Below are positions 1-15,300 of a stretch of DNA of 64,000 nt, piece by piece. The translations under genes were made by a program, and so were the position numbers. Every line of letters starts with the position of its first letter. Within the stretch, counting starts at the first letter, position 1. Source of the stretch: Zhengitettix transpicula (taxonomy: Eukaryota; Arthropoda; Insecta; Orthoptera; Tetrigidae); assembly GCA_037074705.1 (NCBI GenBank), contig CM073592.1:84336629-84400628 (forward strand), read 5' to 3'. The notes under the pieces were generated by a model. It was not told the origin of the DNA. It saw only the letters and a list, made by a program, of their open reading frames with translations, and searched no databases.

Positions 1-273
1 TTTAAGTTAATCACTTTCTTACTTGACTGTTAGTGAGAATGACAATGTTTAAACCTACAAGTTGACAGCTGTAACTGGAGAATTTCAGAATTACATAAGA
101 AAGCACAAATTAACATAATTGTTTCCAGACAAACATAGAAAAATCAAAAATCATTAAAATATGGAATAGTCAAATATTGAAACTTTCTAATTGGAATAAT
201 AGTGAGACTTACTGACAGAAGAGTATGTTCTTCTTTCAAATAACTCTTAAGTGAAGATGAATTGATTACTTAC

Positions 274-360
274 CAAACTGTTTGAATACTTGAATAATGT
301 CGTGAGATTTCCATTTTGTTGGAAAAGTAATGTGATAAACATTATCTCTTTTTGTCTCAC
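274..360 (-). CDS. PARN: PARN exon 11 (start of RRM)
   Basis: Encodes residues 431-460, including [19 protein letters not shown] (human VLHVTFPKEWKTSDLYQLF), the first strand and helix of the RRM. Donor GTAAGT at 268-273. Later exons lie off the left edge. Confidence 0.92.
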
Positions 361-3300
361 CTGAAAAGGAATAATTATTAAATAGTAAAAGGACAAAATA
401 TTCTAATCTAAAAATTGCATGTATTGATTCAGGTTTATTTATTTTATAAGCAACTATGGATAATGTGACATTGTAAATAGACATAAAAAAGTTAAGGATA
501 ATGCGATATTGTCAAATTAATTAATTTTAAGGACAGAGGGAAAGTTACATGAACAACAAGATGTTTAGTCCTACTATCCAGAGGCAGAGGGCTTAGACCC
601 TAAAAAATTTGACATATATTACTTACTCCCAGCCTTACTATGCCAACTGCCAATTTAAGGTAAGTCAGCCACTCTCTATCTCTCTTATTATATACACCTA
701 AATTCTGGCCTTATCACCACAACAGTCCTCATTAAATCCAACATCACATTACAATATCTTCACTTCACCAGTTATCACCTTGAACATACCAAACAATCTC
801 TTCCATGTAGTTTAGACCTAAGTAGAGCTTGAATTTGCTCAACTTGGAACAGTCTCGCAACATACACAAACAGAATACTCATGCTTTCATAAACAGAAAA
901 TATCCTAGTATCCAGAAACAAATATCCCATGCACTATCCACTGTCCAACTACCCAAACCTATTCTTGATCTACACAATAAAAGTGGTTCACCCCTTACCA
1001 CAACCTGCCTTCCTGTACTACAAAAACTCAACTCCATTGCCATGTCTTCACTGGACTGCAAAACAACCCAGATATTTTAAATTAATTGCAAACTCTGTCC
1101 TGCTTTCTACATCGGCCAAATAAAATGACCCCTCCTTAACACATTGCTAACCACTGCAGCACAGTCAAACTATCCAAAACCCAATTTCCTATAGATGTCT
1201 ACAACCAAAGTCACAACACCAACAATTTCAACAAATGCTCTACCCTAACCTTCCTTAAAACTTTACTCATCAGATGCTGAACTCCATCTTCAGGAACTCT
1301 CCTACCAGCATATCTTACAGTCTAGGGAAAGTCATGGACTCAACATACTCCAATTTTGTTATAGTGGTCATTGAAGCAGTGTAACAGCTGGTGCATCTTA
1401 GTTTGAAGTCGTCAATTTGTTTCCAGCCGCTTGTTCTTCAGAGTCTTTTTTCTGACTTAAGGGACCTCAAGGCCCTCAAAAATTTGGAACACCATCGGCC
1501 GATGCACGGAATGGTGTAAAACTCATTCCTGAAGGAGGCTGAGGGCCTCTGAAAATTTGAACAACAACCTTCAGTTCCCTATGGCTACACCAAACTTCAC
1601 TTTCAGATAAGCCATAAGCTATCTCTCTTTCCTTTCCATACCAATATCGCAAATTATTTTTTGACAATGTCATATCCTTACTCAGCCCCTATTTCTTTCT
1701 CAAGAAACATTCTAACTGAGTACATGACAGAATGGAAATAGTTGTATAAATAGGTTTTGGGCTTCTAATCAAGTGGAATATATGTTATATGGAAATGTTG
1801 AGGAAAACTACAACAGACTGCATCAAAAAGGTTTTTGCAAAAAGTCACAACTCTGGTGGAGCAAATAATAAGTCTGAAAGGAAAATGACCGTAACATATT
1901 AAAAGGGAGAGTTCTGAACTAGAGTATACATTATTGTCAACAGCTACTACTGCTGAATAAGAAAGATAGCCTATGAGATAGCTTTAGAGTGTTGTCAACT
2001 GTCCAGTGCAGTTGTGTTTCTCTAGGCTCTTGGTAGCACCTGACGAAAGGGACAAGGATCCCAGAAATGTTGTGTGGTATTTACATTACCCTTTTTTGTC
2101 TGTATTGGCTATCTTTCTTATTCATTATTTTCAATCAGACGTTATCTTTTTCTTTTTCCATTTTAGCTACTACTGCTATTGAAGGAACCTATTCCAGAGA
2201 AATTGAGAAAAGCAATAATGTTTATGATATCTTACTATGGTTATTGAATGTGTAAAAAAGAGCACTACACTATTAAAAAAGCATAACAAGTGAGCACACA
2301 AAAATAACATCTAGGTGAATTTCCTATATTATATATGAAAGAAAAAATAATTATGAAGTGTTATCTTACTGTCTCTTCCATCAAGATTCATGTGTGAACA
2401 GTCTTGTATCCTCATGAGAAACAACCTAAAAGAAAAAGTGATTATACAATAAATGCTAAAATAATACATGCATTATGAATGGAATTTATAAAAAAATTGA
2501 TTACTTATTTATATAAGGTTCCAAAACTGGTGATGTCATTAAATTATGTTCATCTTGTCTCATATTAACACCTGGAAGACAAATGTATATGTATTAATAT
2601 CCTACCCAATCAATTCAGAATCATAATAAAAAGAAAGACATAGCAGATAGTGTAACAGATAATACATTTGATGGCCTGAGAAAAGATACTTATTTACCTG
2701 AGGGTTAGATATGGTTCTATGAGGAATACAATGTATAGTAATTTTCATTATTGTTATGTATTTCTGAAACAGATAGAAGGCCCATTCAATTAGGCAGTAT
2801 ATTGGACAGTATTTATTGTTTTCAGGTAGCCTTGAAAAATTCTGTCCACATGCACACACTACATTTTTGAAAGCCATGAGGCAGAACTAGATGATATGCC
2901 TGTCTTATGCTCTCAATCATAATTAATATGTCATGAGCTCTCACATAAATATCTGCACAGAATTGAGCAAAATGTCTTTTTCAATATAAAGTACAAATTA
3001 AAATGCAAGCATTGTATGACTACAGATGAACTAACATCCTCTTTTGGAGTGCACTGCCAAAAACTAAATCTCAGTTAAATTAAACAATACATAGTTACCA
3101 AATACTATCAATGCTGTCAGAAATGGTTTCAACAACTTTGACACAGAACTTCAATTGTTGTAACTCTGTTTCCCACATGTCCTACAGCCCAAATAAATTC
3201 CTTCAATGAGAGTTTACTTTTCTATTCTTATCATTTTTCTTACTGCATGTTTATAGATGTTTATATATTGATTGTAACTTATAAATCAAATATTTCCTAT

Positions 3301-6300
3301 TTTTGGCATCAAAGTTAATGAATATCTTCTTTAAATTTTGAGTTACTAATTAACTATAATCACGAAACAATTCTATGGCATTAAAATAAACATGCATGAT
3401 GAAAACAAAATTGAATTTTCCTACATAAGATCAGATTTGATAAAAAGTACATTAATTTACTAGATGTTAAATATAATCTATTTAAGACACACACATATAT
3501 CTACCTAAATATTGAGCCATTGTGAGGAAACATAATCCAGTAATATATGCATCATATCCAGCTTCGTGAAGCTTCTCATCAGAAAGTTTGTAGGCATATT
3601 TGATATCATCAGGCTCTGAAATTATTAAGTATTTAAGAGTTAACAGACATTGTAATACAGTGCATCTGGATGGGTATAAAGAGGATATGAGAAATTTCTT
3701 GGTAATCATTACTAAATGTGGAGTGAAGAGGGGAAGCCAATATGCTTGTAGCAAATTTTGACAAAAATTATATTTACAGAGTCAGAAACAAATGGAAAAT
3801 TATAATGGAACATTTTAATAAGCTGCTCCTTTTTTTTTCAAAGTACATTCCAGTATACAGTATTATGTCTCATTGAACACCCTCAACTTTTTCTTTGGAT
3901 ATTTCAAAGGCTCCAATATTTCCAAAGCTTTGCACCTTAATTCAATAGTCTCATTCCAAATCATAAAACACTTTTGTTAATTCTAATGCCTATTTTGTTA
4001 ACCAGTCTTTCAAACTTTTTCATTAATGGCCTCTTCAATGACTATCACTTTTTACTCATCTCTCACATTTATCACTGTTCCTCATCCAACCATTCTTCAT
4101 GACATTGTAATGTATTATAAATTTTTGACAATTAGATACTTTCTTTGGCACACATTTCTTTTATGGAGTCACTACAGAGGTGAGCGGTGCAGTGAACCTG
4201 CAAAACTGGCCTGCAAACCAATGAGGTTCCACTACACCACCTCAGAGGTCTACTCACTGAACAGCTCCTACCAAGAAAGACCAAATTGACTACAACTTTG
4301 TTCTTAAACAGAAGGTATCCAATAAATCTTCAAAGTAAACATAGAAAAAAATGAGCAAGAGAACACTAAGAATATTTTCAAATTAGATCAGTAGGCTCTG
4401 GACCAAACATAAGATAAAAATAATAATCAGATTCTGGGTGCATGCTAGTTTGCACCCCACAATGTAATAGACAACTTAATAATAAAGCCAAAAAAAGCAT
4501 TCGACCAAAAAAATTAGAATTGAAGTTAACTTGTTTCTATCCATATGTGGACCCTCATCCGATTAACAAATTATAGATATAATTGAACAAAGGTTACTAA
4601 AATATATTTCATGATTCAAATGTTGTTCTCTTGAAACTTTAAAGGTAAGATAGCAAAACGACTTTATCAGTGTGGTTATAGATGACAGGAATTTTTTGTA
4701 CTTTACTGTACCAATTTGTGAAAATTTTTCTGTGCAAGAAACTAAAACATCGAAAAAATTAAAGTGATTTTTTTTTCATGTGTGAATTTAATAGAAGGAT
4801 AATGTTATTAAAAGTGTGTAAAGTAGTATCAATTTTGTTTTTGTGAATAATGCAAAAAAAATGTCATCAACATAACAGCAATAATAAACAGGTTTGAAAT
4901 TGAGTTTGGAAATGCATTCAGATCATGTAAAACAATTTCAGCAAATAAAGGACTGGGAGGATTAACATAGGGCAGCCACAGTTTTTCATATAAAAACATT
5001 TAATAAAAGTAAAATAAGTTGAATTTAGAATTAAATTAAAATAAATTTCATTAAGTTTAATAAAGTTAAGTGTTGGAGCTGATCCCAATGTTTTTTATAC
5101 TCTGAATAATTAAAGTGAATAATGAAACAATGATAAAGAAAAGAGTAAATGATTATTGTAATGATGATTTCTTTAATATCTTGTATGCAACTGAAAGAAT
5201 TGGAAACTGATCTGTATTCTTCAACATGTAGAATATCTCAGCCAAGGGTTAACTTCCCAAACTTGGAAAATCCCCTGAGTCATTCTGACAAAAGTAAAAG
5301 GCCCCAGCAATTGAGTAAACAAAGCCTGTCAGTCTCATTCTGAACCCTATAAATTTAGCAGCAGTCCCAGACACTTCAGATGTGAATGCATCGATAAACA
5401 ACTCTCTGGATAAGCTGAATCTAGCATTAAGGAGTGTTCAGACTCTTGTACTGAGCTCCAATTCTTAATCCTTTCCCTGAAGAACAGTTGACACTTTTCG
5501 AAACATAGGATCATTCTTTCCTCATAATTACATCCTCTAATAATCTCTTCAACAAAAGACTGTGAAACACCCAACCTTAACATGGGTGGAAACTCAAGAA
5601 CTGTTTATCCAGTATATTATTTTTGTTTGAGAAAGTTTATCAATTCATAAATGGTGGTGTTAATTTAAGACACGGTTGATATGAGGTAGAAACCTTTAAT
5701 ATTTCATTAACTTTGGAAATATAATTATTAGTAACTATGGTCAATCATTCGCTCACAATCCGCAGTTGTATGCGGACGGAAGTAAACAAACGTTACGCTC
5801 CGATCGTCTACGACTCGCAGAAAGAGTTCAAAACCGGCAACTCGTAGATAAAATTCGAATAAATCATCAAATCCATCGAGAATCAACATCATCACTTCTC
5901 ACCACCAGCTACATGAGGGAGGAGGACCCGGATCCACCCCCACACAACAGTGAAAACTTCGAGACCTTCTACTCTCAAGATCAACCAACTCCAAAAGTGA
6001 TAAGTGTTAAACTACAATCATGTGCTCAACCGTGTGAAACCAACAGTGATCCTGCCACAACTTCATCTCCAACGACACACAGTGACCAAGAAATACCCGC
6101 TTCACCCGTTCTACAATCCTCCATTCACAAACGTCGTAAAATGTTTCCTCCAGCCACTAATATTAACAATAGTGAAAAAAGTGCACATACAACATCCCAA
6201 GCTCCATTTCCTCCCCAAACAAGTATCTCTGCACATAAGGGTGGAAAAATAAACGGCGCAGCAAATCATTCTACCACCATAAGCAACAACAGTGACTTTA

Positions 6301-9300
6301 GTGAATCCCTTTCCCCATTTTCCTCACCTAATAGATTCGTTCTACTACAGGACATGGAAACTGAAGATCAAGAACCTCCCATTCCAACTCACCAAATTCC
6401 AAAAGTTAAACCTCCTCCTATATTCATCACCAACACAAACGATATAAACCTACTCATAAAAAACTTAAAATCAATATGCTCCTCCCCATTCTCCTACCAT
6501 GCAGAGGAAAAAAAAATTAAACTTAATCTGCAAACACCTGAAGATTTTAGATCTACCTCTAAATACCTAATCGAAAAAAAAGCTACGTTTCATACATACC
6601 TATCAAATAAAAAGTGAAAAAAACTTTAGAGTAGTAGTAAGAGGACTTCACCACTCATCAGATAGAAATAGTATTAAAGATGAACTCATTGCTCTAGGTT
6701 ACAGTCCAGTGTCAATAACCCCAGTAATCCATCCAGTTACTAAAGCCAATCTTCCTCTATTTTTTGTAGACCTTTCCCCTAACCCAATCAACCCAACTAT
6801 ATATAACGTAAAATCTCTATACTTCTCAAAAATCCAGGTCGAACCCCCCAAGCCTAAAAGATATATAGTTCAGTGTCATAACTGTCAAGACTTCGGTCAT
6901 ACTCGCAATTATTGCAATCATCCCCCCAAATGCATCCGATGCCAAGAAACCCATTCTTCTACCACATGCCCTCTTCCCAAATCGACCCCACCCTCTTGTC
7001 CCAACTGCCAAGGTCCACATCCAGCCAATTACAGAGGTTGTTCATATTACAAAAACTTACAAACTAATCTGAACCAGAAATTCCGCACAAACATTCCACC
7101 CCTTAACCTCACAAATAAAAACATCAGCAAAGACAATCCTACTCCAACTCCTTCCGGCTCTCCCCCCTCTCACACCCCTCCCCAACAACTGTACTCTGAC
7201 GTACTAAGAAATAAATACCCCACTTCCTCCTCACCAAACCAAGAAAACACTGCTTGCCATCCACCTAGCAACGAATTCAATATCCTCAACACCATTTGCA
7301 CAAAAATCGACAGCCTAATCTCAGCCATCACTCCGCTTCTCAATATCCTGGCTACTATCCTCCCCAAACTTCTCAACTCCAAATAATGCCCTCTCCGAAC
7401 ACTGCCCCCCATTCTCCCCCACTAAATATTTGTACCTGGAACGCCTGCAGCCTAAACAATAAATTCCACGAACTGTCTTATTTCGTTATACAGTATAATA
7501 TTGACATTCTCTTAATCTCCGAAACAAAAATGACTCCTTCACTCAATTTCTTTCTTCCTAATTATATTACCTACAGATCTGACCATCCCTCTAATACTCG
7601 AAAAGGAGGATCTGCTATCCTAATCAAAAAGACTATTCCTCATTATCCCATCCCAACTAACTCTTCCATCGAACAACAACTAAGTGCAATAACTGTCCAA
7701 CTTCCAAACAACAAAAAAATTACCCTAGTTGCCTACTATTCCTCTCCTAATTATAAAATAGATTACAACCAATATAGCCACTGTTTCAGTCCTCTTCCCT
7801 CTCCTTTCATAATTGGAGGCGACTTCAATTCCAAACACGTGATGTTTGGTTCTAGGATTTCCTCACCAAGAGGTATTATCCTTAATAACTACATCACTAG
7901 CAAAAAATTAACTCCCTTCTTTACCAATGAACCCACCTATTATCCGACTAATAACGCCTCCCCAGATGTACTGGACTTCTTCATCTGTAAGAAGTCTAGA
8001 CATCTCCTCTCGAATATTTACGTCTTAAACGAGCTATCCTCTGATCACCTTCCTGTCATAGCATCCTTATCCATAAAATATAATTCACTATTCTTTCCCC
8101 ATACCATAAACAACAGAATTAATTGGAACCTTTATAAAGACTTAATCCACAACAGACTTCAAATCCCTAATTTACTAAAAAGCGAAACAGAAATCAACGC
8201 TGCTGTTTCTATTTTAACCTCCATAATTAGATCGGCTATAAAGGAATCATCCTTAACCCTTCCCCCAAAGCCACCCTATTCCCAAGCCAATAATATTGAA
8301 CTGAATTCCCTCCTTTCCTTCAAAAAATTCATCCGAAATAGATGGATAGAAACAAAATACCCCTGTTATAAAACAACCCTCAACCTAATTTCCAAAAAAA
8401 TAAAAAATAAACTCAAAGATATCAATAATCATTTATATATCCAAAAAATGTCCCAACTCAACACCTCAGACTGCTCCCTCTGGAAAAAAGCCAAATACAT
8501 TCTCAAAGAAAAATCCTGTATTCCGCCATTACTTCACAACTCCATTTGGTTTTCCTCTCCGCAGCAAAAAGCCAACCTTTTTGATAAACTTCTTTCTACT
8601 CAGTTTAAACCTTTTCCGTCTTCCAATCCTACACTTGACAGTCTTATTCACAACTCACTGTCAACCGCCAAAAAAGAGCTAAATCCTCCACCCCTATTCA
8701 CCTTGAATGAAGTAGTGAAAACAATTTCGAAGTTAAAAAACAAAACAGCTCCCGGAAACGACCTAATCAACTCAAACCACCTCAAACATCTTCCCAAAAA
8801 AGCCCTTGTCCTACTAACAAACATATATAACGCAATACTAAAAACCTCAAAAATTCCAAATGACTGGAAATTAGCTACAATAATAATGATTAATAAACCC
8901 GACAAGCTAAAATCCAATCCCACCAACTATAGACCAATCAGCCTTCTCCCTATACTTTCTAAAGTCTTCGAAAAACTCCTCCTGCCCGACTTAAAAACCA
9001 ACTTTCCCACCTTATACCCAACCAACAATTTGGCTTTCGGAACAATCATTCCTGTCCCCAACTGATCAACACCCTGACAGAAACGATCATCAACTCCTTT
9101 GAAGAAAAAAAGATTTGTATAGCGACTTTCCTAGATTCCGAAAAAGCCTTCGATAAAGTTCACTACCCTTCACTCCTGTTTAAAATCAAACCCCACCTCT
9201 CCCATCACTACTTAAACCTTCTCTCCAATTACGTCACCAATCGATCCTACAGAGTTAAAATAGACAATTATTTCTCTCCACTACATCCTATACTCTCAGG

Positions 9301-12300
9301 CGTCCCACAAGGAAGTGTAATTGGTCCGTTCCTCTACTCCATCTACACCCACGACATTCCTATTATCCCCTCTACTACCACCTCAATATTCGCAGACGAT
9401 ATCGCTATCACTTCGCACTCTCATGACTTCCAAACCGCAACAAACCACCTTCAAACTTCCTTAAACCTTATTTCAATCTGGGCCAACGACTGGCGCATAG
9501 TCATCAATCCTTCCAAATCTGTAACCGTTCCCTTCTCCCTGAAAAGAAAAGGCTACGACCTATCAGTCACTATGAACAACTCCACCATCCCTACTAAATC
9601 TTCCCATAAATACCTCGGCTTAACCCTAGACTCCAAACTAACATGGTCCCTTCACACTTCCCATCTTAAAAAAATAATTCTCCACAGATTCCACAAGCTA
9701 AAACCATTACTGAACCCGAAATCTCCTTTATCTGTCACAACAAAAAAACTCCTTTACACATCCCTCATATATCCCCTCTGGTTTTATGCCTGCCATATTT
9801 GGGGTTCGGCCGCTACCACCCACATAAATAAAATTCAAATATCGCAAAATAAAATTCTCCGCTTTATAACTAACTGTCCCTGGTACGCTACTAACTCTAG
9901 AATTCACAATGACCTTAATATTCCCTCAACCCAAAAAACTATATTTCAAACCGCCCTAATCCAACGTCATAGAAATCTCCACCACTTCAATCCCATTATC
10001 TCAAATACAGAATCCCATCCTCCTCCACCTAAACCTCTCAGAAGGTTAAAAAGAAAAAGACAAATTGACCTGGCAACCAGAGCAAATTAACACACGCATG
10101 TATGTCTATGTATGTGTATATATGTATGAGTGTGTGTTTGTATATATATATTTATAGATAAATAAATAATTCATAACGTCCTCAACTACTCACTCAAGAA
10201 GCAAGGACATTTCTTCAAGATAATTGTAACATGTTAATGTCTTTAAAATTATATCTCAATTGTAAAATCTTAGGATTAAAAAATTTTCTGTTTATTAAAT
10301 AAAAATAAAAAAAAAAACTATGGTCAAACCTTTGTCAGCTGTTGTAACAAAGATATTGTTTAATAAAGAGCGTAAGTTTTCCCGACGTATATTCTGTATA
10401 GAGTTCTCGGGTTTCCGGTCAGGTAATGTTACCCGGCCGGAAACACAAGAACTCTTTATATGCAAATATATTGTTGTTTTCATTGATGTATATATTTTTT
10501 GTTTTTAATCAATTTTTATGTATTAAATTTTATTGGTACTTCAAATTTTTGTGTTCTTGTTTTCTTTTTAAAGAAGAATGTAATGGGTGGCATAATAGAA
10601 CGTACTCATTGTGTCATCTTTTATTGGGGGGTATCCTGTGTGTGGATGGAGGGGAAGTTGTGTGGATGGAGGGGAAGTTGTGCAGATGGAGGGGAAGTTG
10701 TGCATATGGAGGGGAAGTTGTGCAGATGGAGGGGAAGTTGTGCATATGGAGGGGAAGTTGTGCAGATGGAGGGGAAGTTGTGCAGATGGAGGGTAAGTTG
10801 TGCAGATGGAAAGGAAGTTGTGTGGATGGAGGGTAAGTTTAAGGTTGGAAAGACCTCCTGTCCAGTTTTTTTGAAGCATGAGTCAGTTCAACAAAAAGCA
10901 TCAGGCATTTTGTGTCCTACATTTTATGAAAACTGTAATTCTTACACCACAACTAGGTGATGTACTCTGAATACACATTACGACAAATTTGTGAAACTTT
11001 AAGTGCAAATTTAATTCCAATACGTTTTAAATATTTTGAAGAAAGAGGTTCAACATTTAAACCATGAGCTAATGGTTGTTCAAGAACAACAAGGAACAAA
11101 GAAAATTCTGAGAGAGTGAAGTTTTCAGTAGAAGAAAACCTACAAATGTCTACTCACATGAAATCACCGCCTTCAAACTTACCGTGGCGAACCTTACAAA
11201 GAATTCTAAACCTGGATCCATTTAACATACAAATAATACAGGAATTAAAAGAGCAATACTTCAGAAAGGATGGGCATTTACACAAGAATTGCTTGATTGA
11301 TTTCCCAATTTCAACAATTTTCTCAGATAAAGTCCATTTTCATCTACGTAAATTGACAAAACAGTCATTATTGGAGCAAAGAATACCCGAAGCTAAAGCA
11401 CCAAAAGCCATTGCATAGCAGTAAAGATATGGTATTGGCTGCAATCTTGAGGAGAGGAATTATCGGGCCTTTCTTCTTTGAAGATTCACATGGGTGAAAT
11501 GTTTCTGTTAGCAAAGAACACTATACTGCAATGTTAGGATTTTTTACTTCAGAAATCAAACATTCAAGAATAGTGAATTTATGAACATGGTTTAAACATG
11601 GTGGAGCCACCCGTCTATAGTGATTGAACAAATGTTCTCAGACCGACTGATTTCAAAGAGAAATGTAATCTTTTGGCACCCATGCTGCCACAACTTGACA
11701 TTTTTTGTGTGGAGATTGCTCAAACAAAAAGTTTACATAAAAAATCTGAGGAATATTTATCAAAGAGAAATTCCAGTATGAAATAGCAGCAATCACACCA
11801 GCGTAATTGAAGAAAGTTTGTGTAAGTCTCCGCCCACAACTGGAGGGGGTCATCATTTAGTTGGTGTAATATTTTTTAAAAAATCTGTAACTATTGACTA
11901 ATAGATCAGTAGTTTTACTTCATCTATCTATTCTGTGTGTTTTTTATTTATTTTAAATAAGCACGTTGTATTGTGCCACCCATCATGTAAAACTTTCCAA
12001 AGTTTTGCCTTAATATATTGTGGTCATGCGAAGTGAATTTTTAAATGTTTAATTCTTTGATAAGACTAATTTTGTTGTTTGTTGAATTTTTTAGTGGGTA
12101 TAGCAAATTTAAGTCCTAGGGAAACTAATTGTATGACTTCATCTTATCTGTTAAATTTATAAACCAATTAGCCCGGGAAACCGATGTTTGTTTTGTGTGT
12201 GGATGAATGAAATGAAAGAGATTGTGGAATTTCAAAGAGTTTTTTTTATCCTATTATGATGGTGTGGTCTTGACAAATTTAAATATGCAAAATAAAGAAA

Positions 12301-15300
12301 CTTTTTAAAAATGTGGCTAGGAATGAGAGAATTGATTTTCTAAATGTAATAAATGTTTCTTCAAGAAATTTATATGAAAAGGTAAGTCCTTGGTTTTGAA
12401 AAAGACTCGTTCATGAATGTATACTATAAATATATGGTTGACAGTATACTGAGAATTCACAATGGGCTATTAAAGGTGTAGTTATCTTCAGTAGCCTTTC
12501 AAATATGCTATTTTGAAATAATTACACAAAATGGAGTTGGAAAAAGTCTGTTGGTAACAATGGATTATGATAACTGCTACAGTTTCCTGCTGAATATATA
12601 CCAGAAAGTGCTCCCCAGCTGAACTTGTGGGGACAGATATTCATAAAAATGTTGGTGCTATGATTGCCAAAAAGTAAGATGTTTAAGTGAAAACAGTTTA
12701 TCAGAATTGCACAGCATAGGGTTGACAAAATTCCAGATTCCATTCATTGAAAAATTTGTTAAGTATTAAAAAATTAGGGAATGATGAATGGTGCCAGTTT
12801 ACATACATACTGGACCATACAAATCAATTTAAGCATAACATGAACACATTTAGATTATGCCACATGTGTTACACAAATAATATTTTGATGAAATAATAAC
12901 TAACCAGCTTCTGTAAATTTAAATGGTAGATCCATCAGTGTAGTTTTCATATGTTGAAGAACATTAGAACTAATTAAACTCTTTAGTTCACCACAGCTGC
13001 TCATATATTTTGTGTCCAGAAGCCTGTGGAGAGGAAAAGTATTACTAATTTTTTAGCAAGTTAAAAATAGCAAATTGTCAACAATTTAAACATTTTGAAA
13101 AGTTACTAAAATTGCAATATGACAGTAATAAAAGAGACACCAAACATCTGAGATATTTTCGAGCTAACTGATAAAATATGAATAAATAAAGTAATTAATT
13201 AATTATTTTGAAGTGTTAACCAAAGTAATAAGGACTTTAGTGTTTCCACACTTAAAATGAAAAATTTGCAGTTTTGAAAATTAATAATTAGAAAAAAAAT
13301 AGCCAAATACAGACAAAAAAGCAATGACATAAATATCACCAAAGAAAGGTTTCCAGAAACGTATGGTATATATATCATAAATTCTTTTGTCTGTATTTGG
13401 CTATTTTTTTATTATTAGTTTCCACACTTATATAATTCAAGTAGTTTTTAAAAAAGAATTTAAATTCTAGAATAATGTTGTATGTTTCTGTTACAAGTTG
13501 TACAGACAATACTTTCAAACTATTGATGTTTTATTTAATCTTAACAATAGTACATTACACTAGTAGCTATTAACAAAAGACAAAGATAATATATTCTCGA
13601 AGATATACAAACTGTAAATAATGACAACCTTATAACAGTTTGAACTCTAACATAATTACAAATTATGTCCAATATAAATTAATTGAAATTTAAAATATGG
13701 AACTATGGTATAGTTCTTGAGATTAAATACTTGTTCTTAAGGATGCCACACATGGAATACATTTTATCATTTTGAACGTTACATTTTTTAGATTCTTAAA
13801 ATCAATCCAAAATTGGCATAATGTATTTTGAAAATTTAAGGCTCATTATTTTAAAAACATGACTTACAAAAAGAAAAAGAAACAGACATTGTAATGGAGT
13901 TTAATGTAATTTTTGCAATAAATTTTATTTCTACATTTTGTGTGAGAAAATAACCTTAGGGCTAGAAGCATGACAGATATAGGGCAGTTTGCTCAGGCAT
14001 GAATTAAAATTGGCCATATGAAGAAATTCCACTAGTTTTGAGCATGTCACCCTATTGGAGAACAAGAAGGCATGAGGAAAGTTACTGGTAACTAAAAAAG
14101 AGAAAAGTCAAAAATTAATGTTGGAGATTGAGTCTAGAGCAATACATATCCACAAGAAGCAGCCAACAACCTTCAGTTGGCTACTACCTGGCTGAGTTGG
14201 TACTTGTGTGAACGTCTCAACCAAACCTGCAAACTCCACAATAAACATATCCTAATTAATCTTTCAAGAATGATGTATTATGGGACAGAAAACAGGCTTC
14301 TGACATTCATATAATAGACCGCAATCCTCTGAACTTTTCAGACACAGAGCCAATGGTTATTTGTTAAAGTATTATTGTCCCCCACATATCGCCCGTCACC
14401 TCTTGCGTGCAGTCCAGCCGTCGTCATTGAGATTCTATAAGAGAAAGAGTGAGTTCATCTTAGTGTTAAGTGTAAAGAGGGCTACCTCCAACTCGAATGA
14501 CTTCCACTTGGTAAGTAACACCAATATTACGAGTTCCAAAAACTGAATTTTTCTCCGTCCGGAAAACGTTCCATAATACATAGTTAATATTTAGATATCA
14601 CGGGCATCCACCAAATTTTAAATATAATATAAAGAGACTGGTACAATCTCTTTGAAAACAACAATTGCTTTATAATTTCATTCTTTCGCTCATAAATTAA
14701 CCGCCAGTGTTATTCTTACGCAACCATGTGCTTAAGTCAAAGTCGCCACATGGTTCTGTCAAACTGTGCAAACAGGCCATGTGAAACTGTCAAACCCTAC
14801 CACACACACACACACAAGTGCATTCTAAACTGAAAACCAATAGGGTATAGGCAGAACCTATCGTGGGCACATATACAATTTTATATTAATCACTAGTAGT
14901 AACTTATAATGTGCCCATCTTAATACTTGGTTATTTTGGTGAACTGGATGGTGATATTCACACAAAATTCACCGATACCAGTTTTAACTAGCTGTAAAGT
15001 ATAGACAAGGTTTAACTGTGTTGACTAACATCGATCTTGAACAGATGTGTCCAGTATCATGACGATATGGGCTTGCGAGGGGACTGGAACCTATGGCAAC
15101 TCGTAATAGCCCAGAAAGCACACCAGATTAAAAAATGACGACTGCGGTAAACAACTGCATTATTAATTTGACAGATACATCTGTGAATATGAGAAAGTAG
15201 ATGGTCAATGATCTTGAAAAAAATTATCATTGATCTTCTACAATATGTGAAGCTTCGGCATAATGTCCACAGGGAAATTAAGCGATTAACAAGCACCATT

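Larger units (their letters stand above)
5745..10316 (+). mobile_element. Jockey-clade non-LTR retrotransposon, nearly full-length, recently inserted
   Basis: Inserted in PARN intron 7, opposite to the gene. It is bounded by an 11-bp target-site duplication ACTATGGTCAA (5734-5744 and 10317-10327) and ends in an A-rich tail. It begins TCATTCGC, like other Jockey/F-type elements with an internal promoter. It has an ORF1 with zinc knuckles and an ORF2 with endonuclease and reverse transcriptase. Two single-base frameshifts (near 6600 and 9015) make this copy defective. The intact duplication suggests recent insertion. Confidence 0.93.

Noticed and set aside
5347..5583. Minus-strand 78-codon ORF
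   Set aside because: No recognisable similarity, lies in a repeat-like region, no splice or coding support.
10426..10960. Overlapping ORFs with Cys/Gly/Trp-rich 20-residue repeats on both strands
   Set aside because: Produced by the stop-free 20-bp minisatellite, with all frames open; no start context or family similarity.
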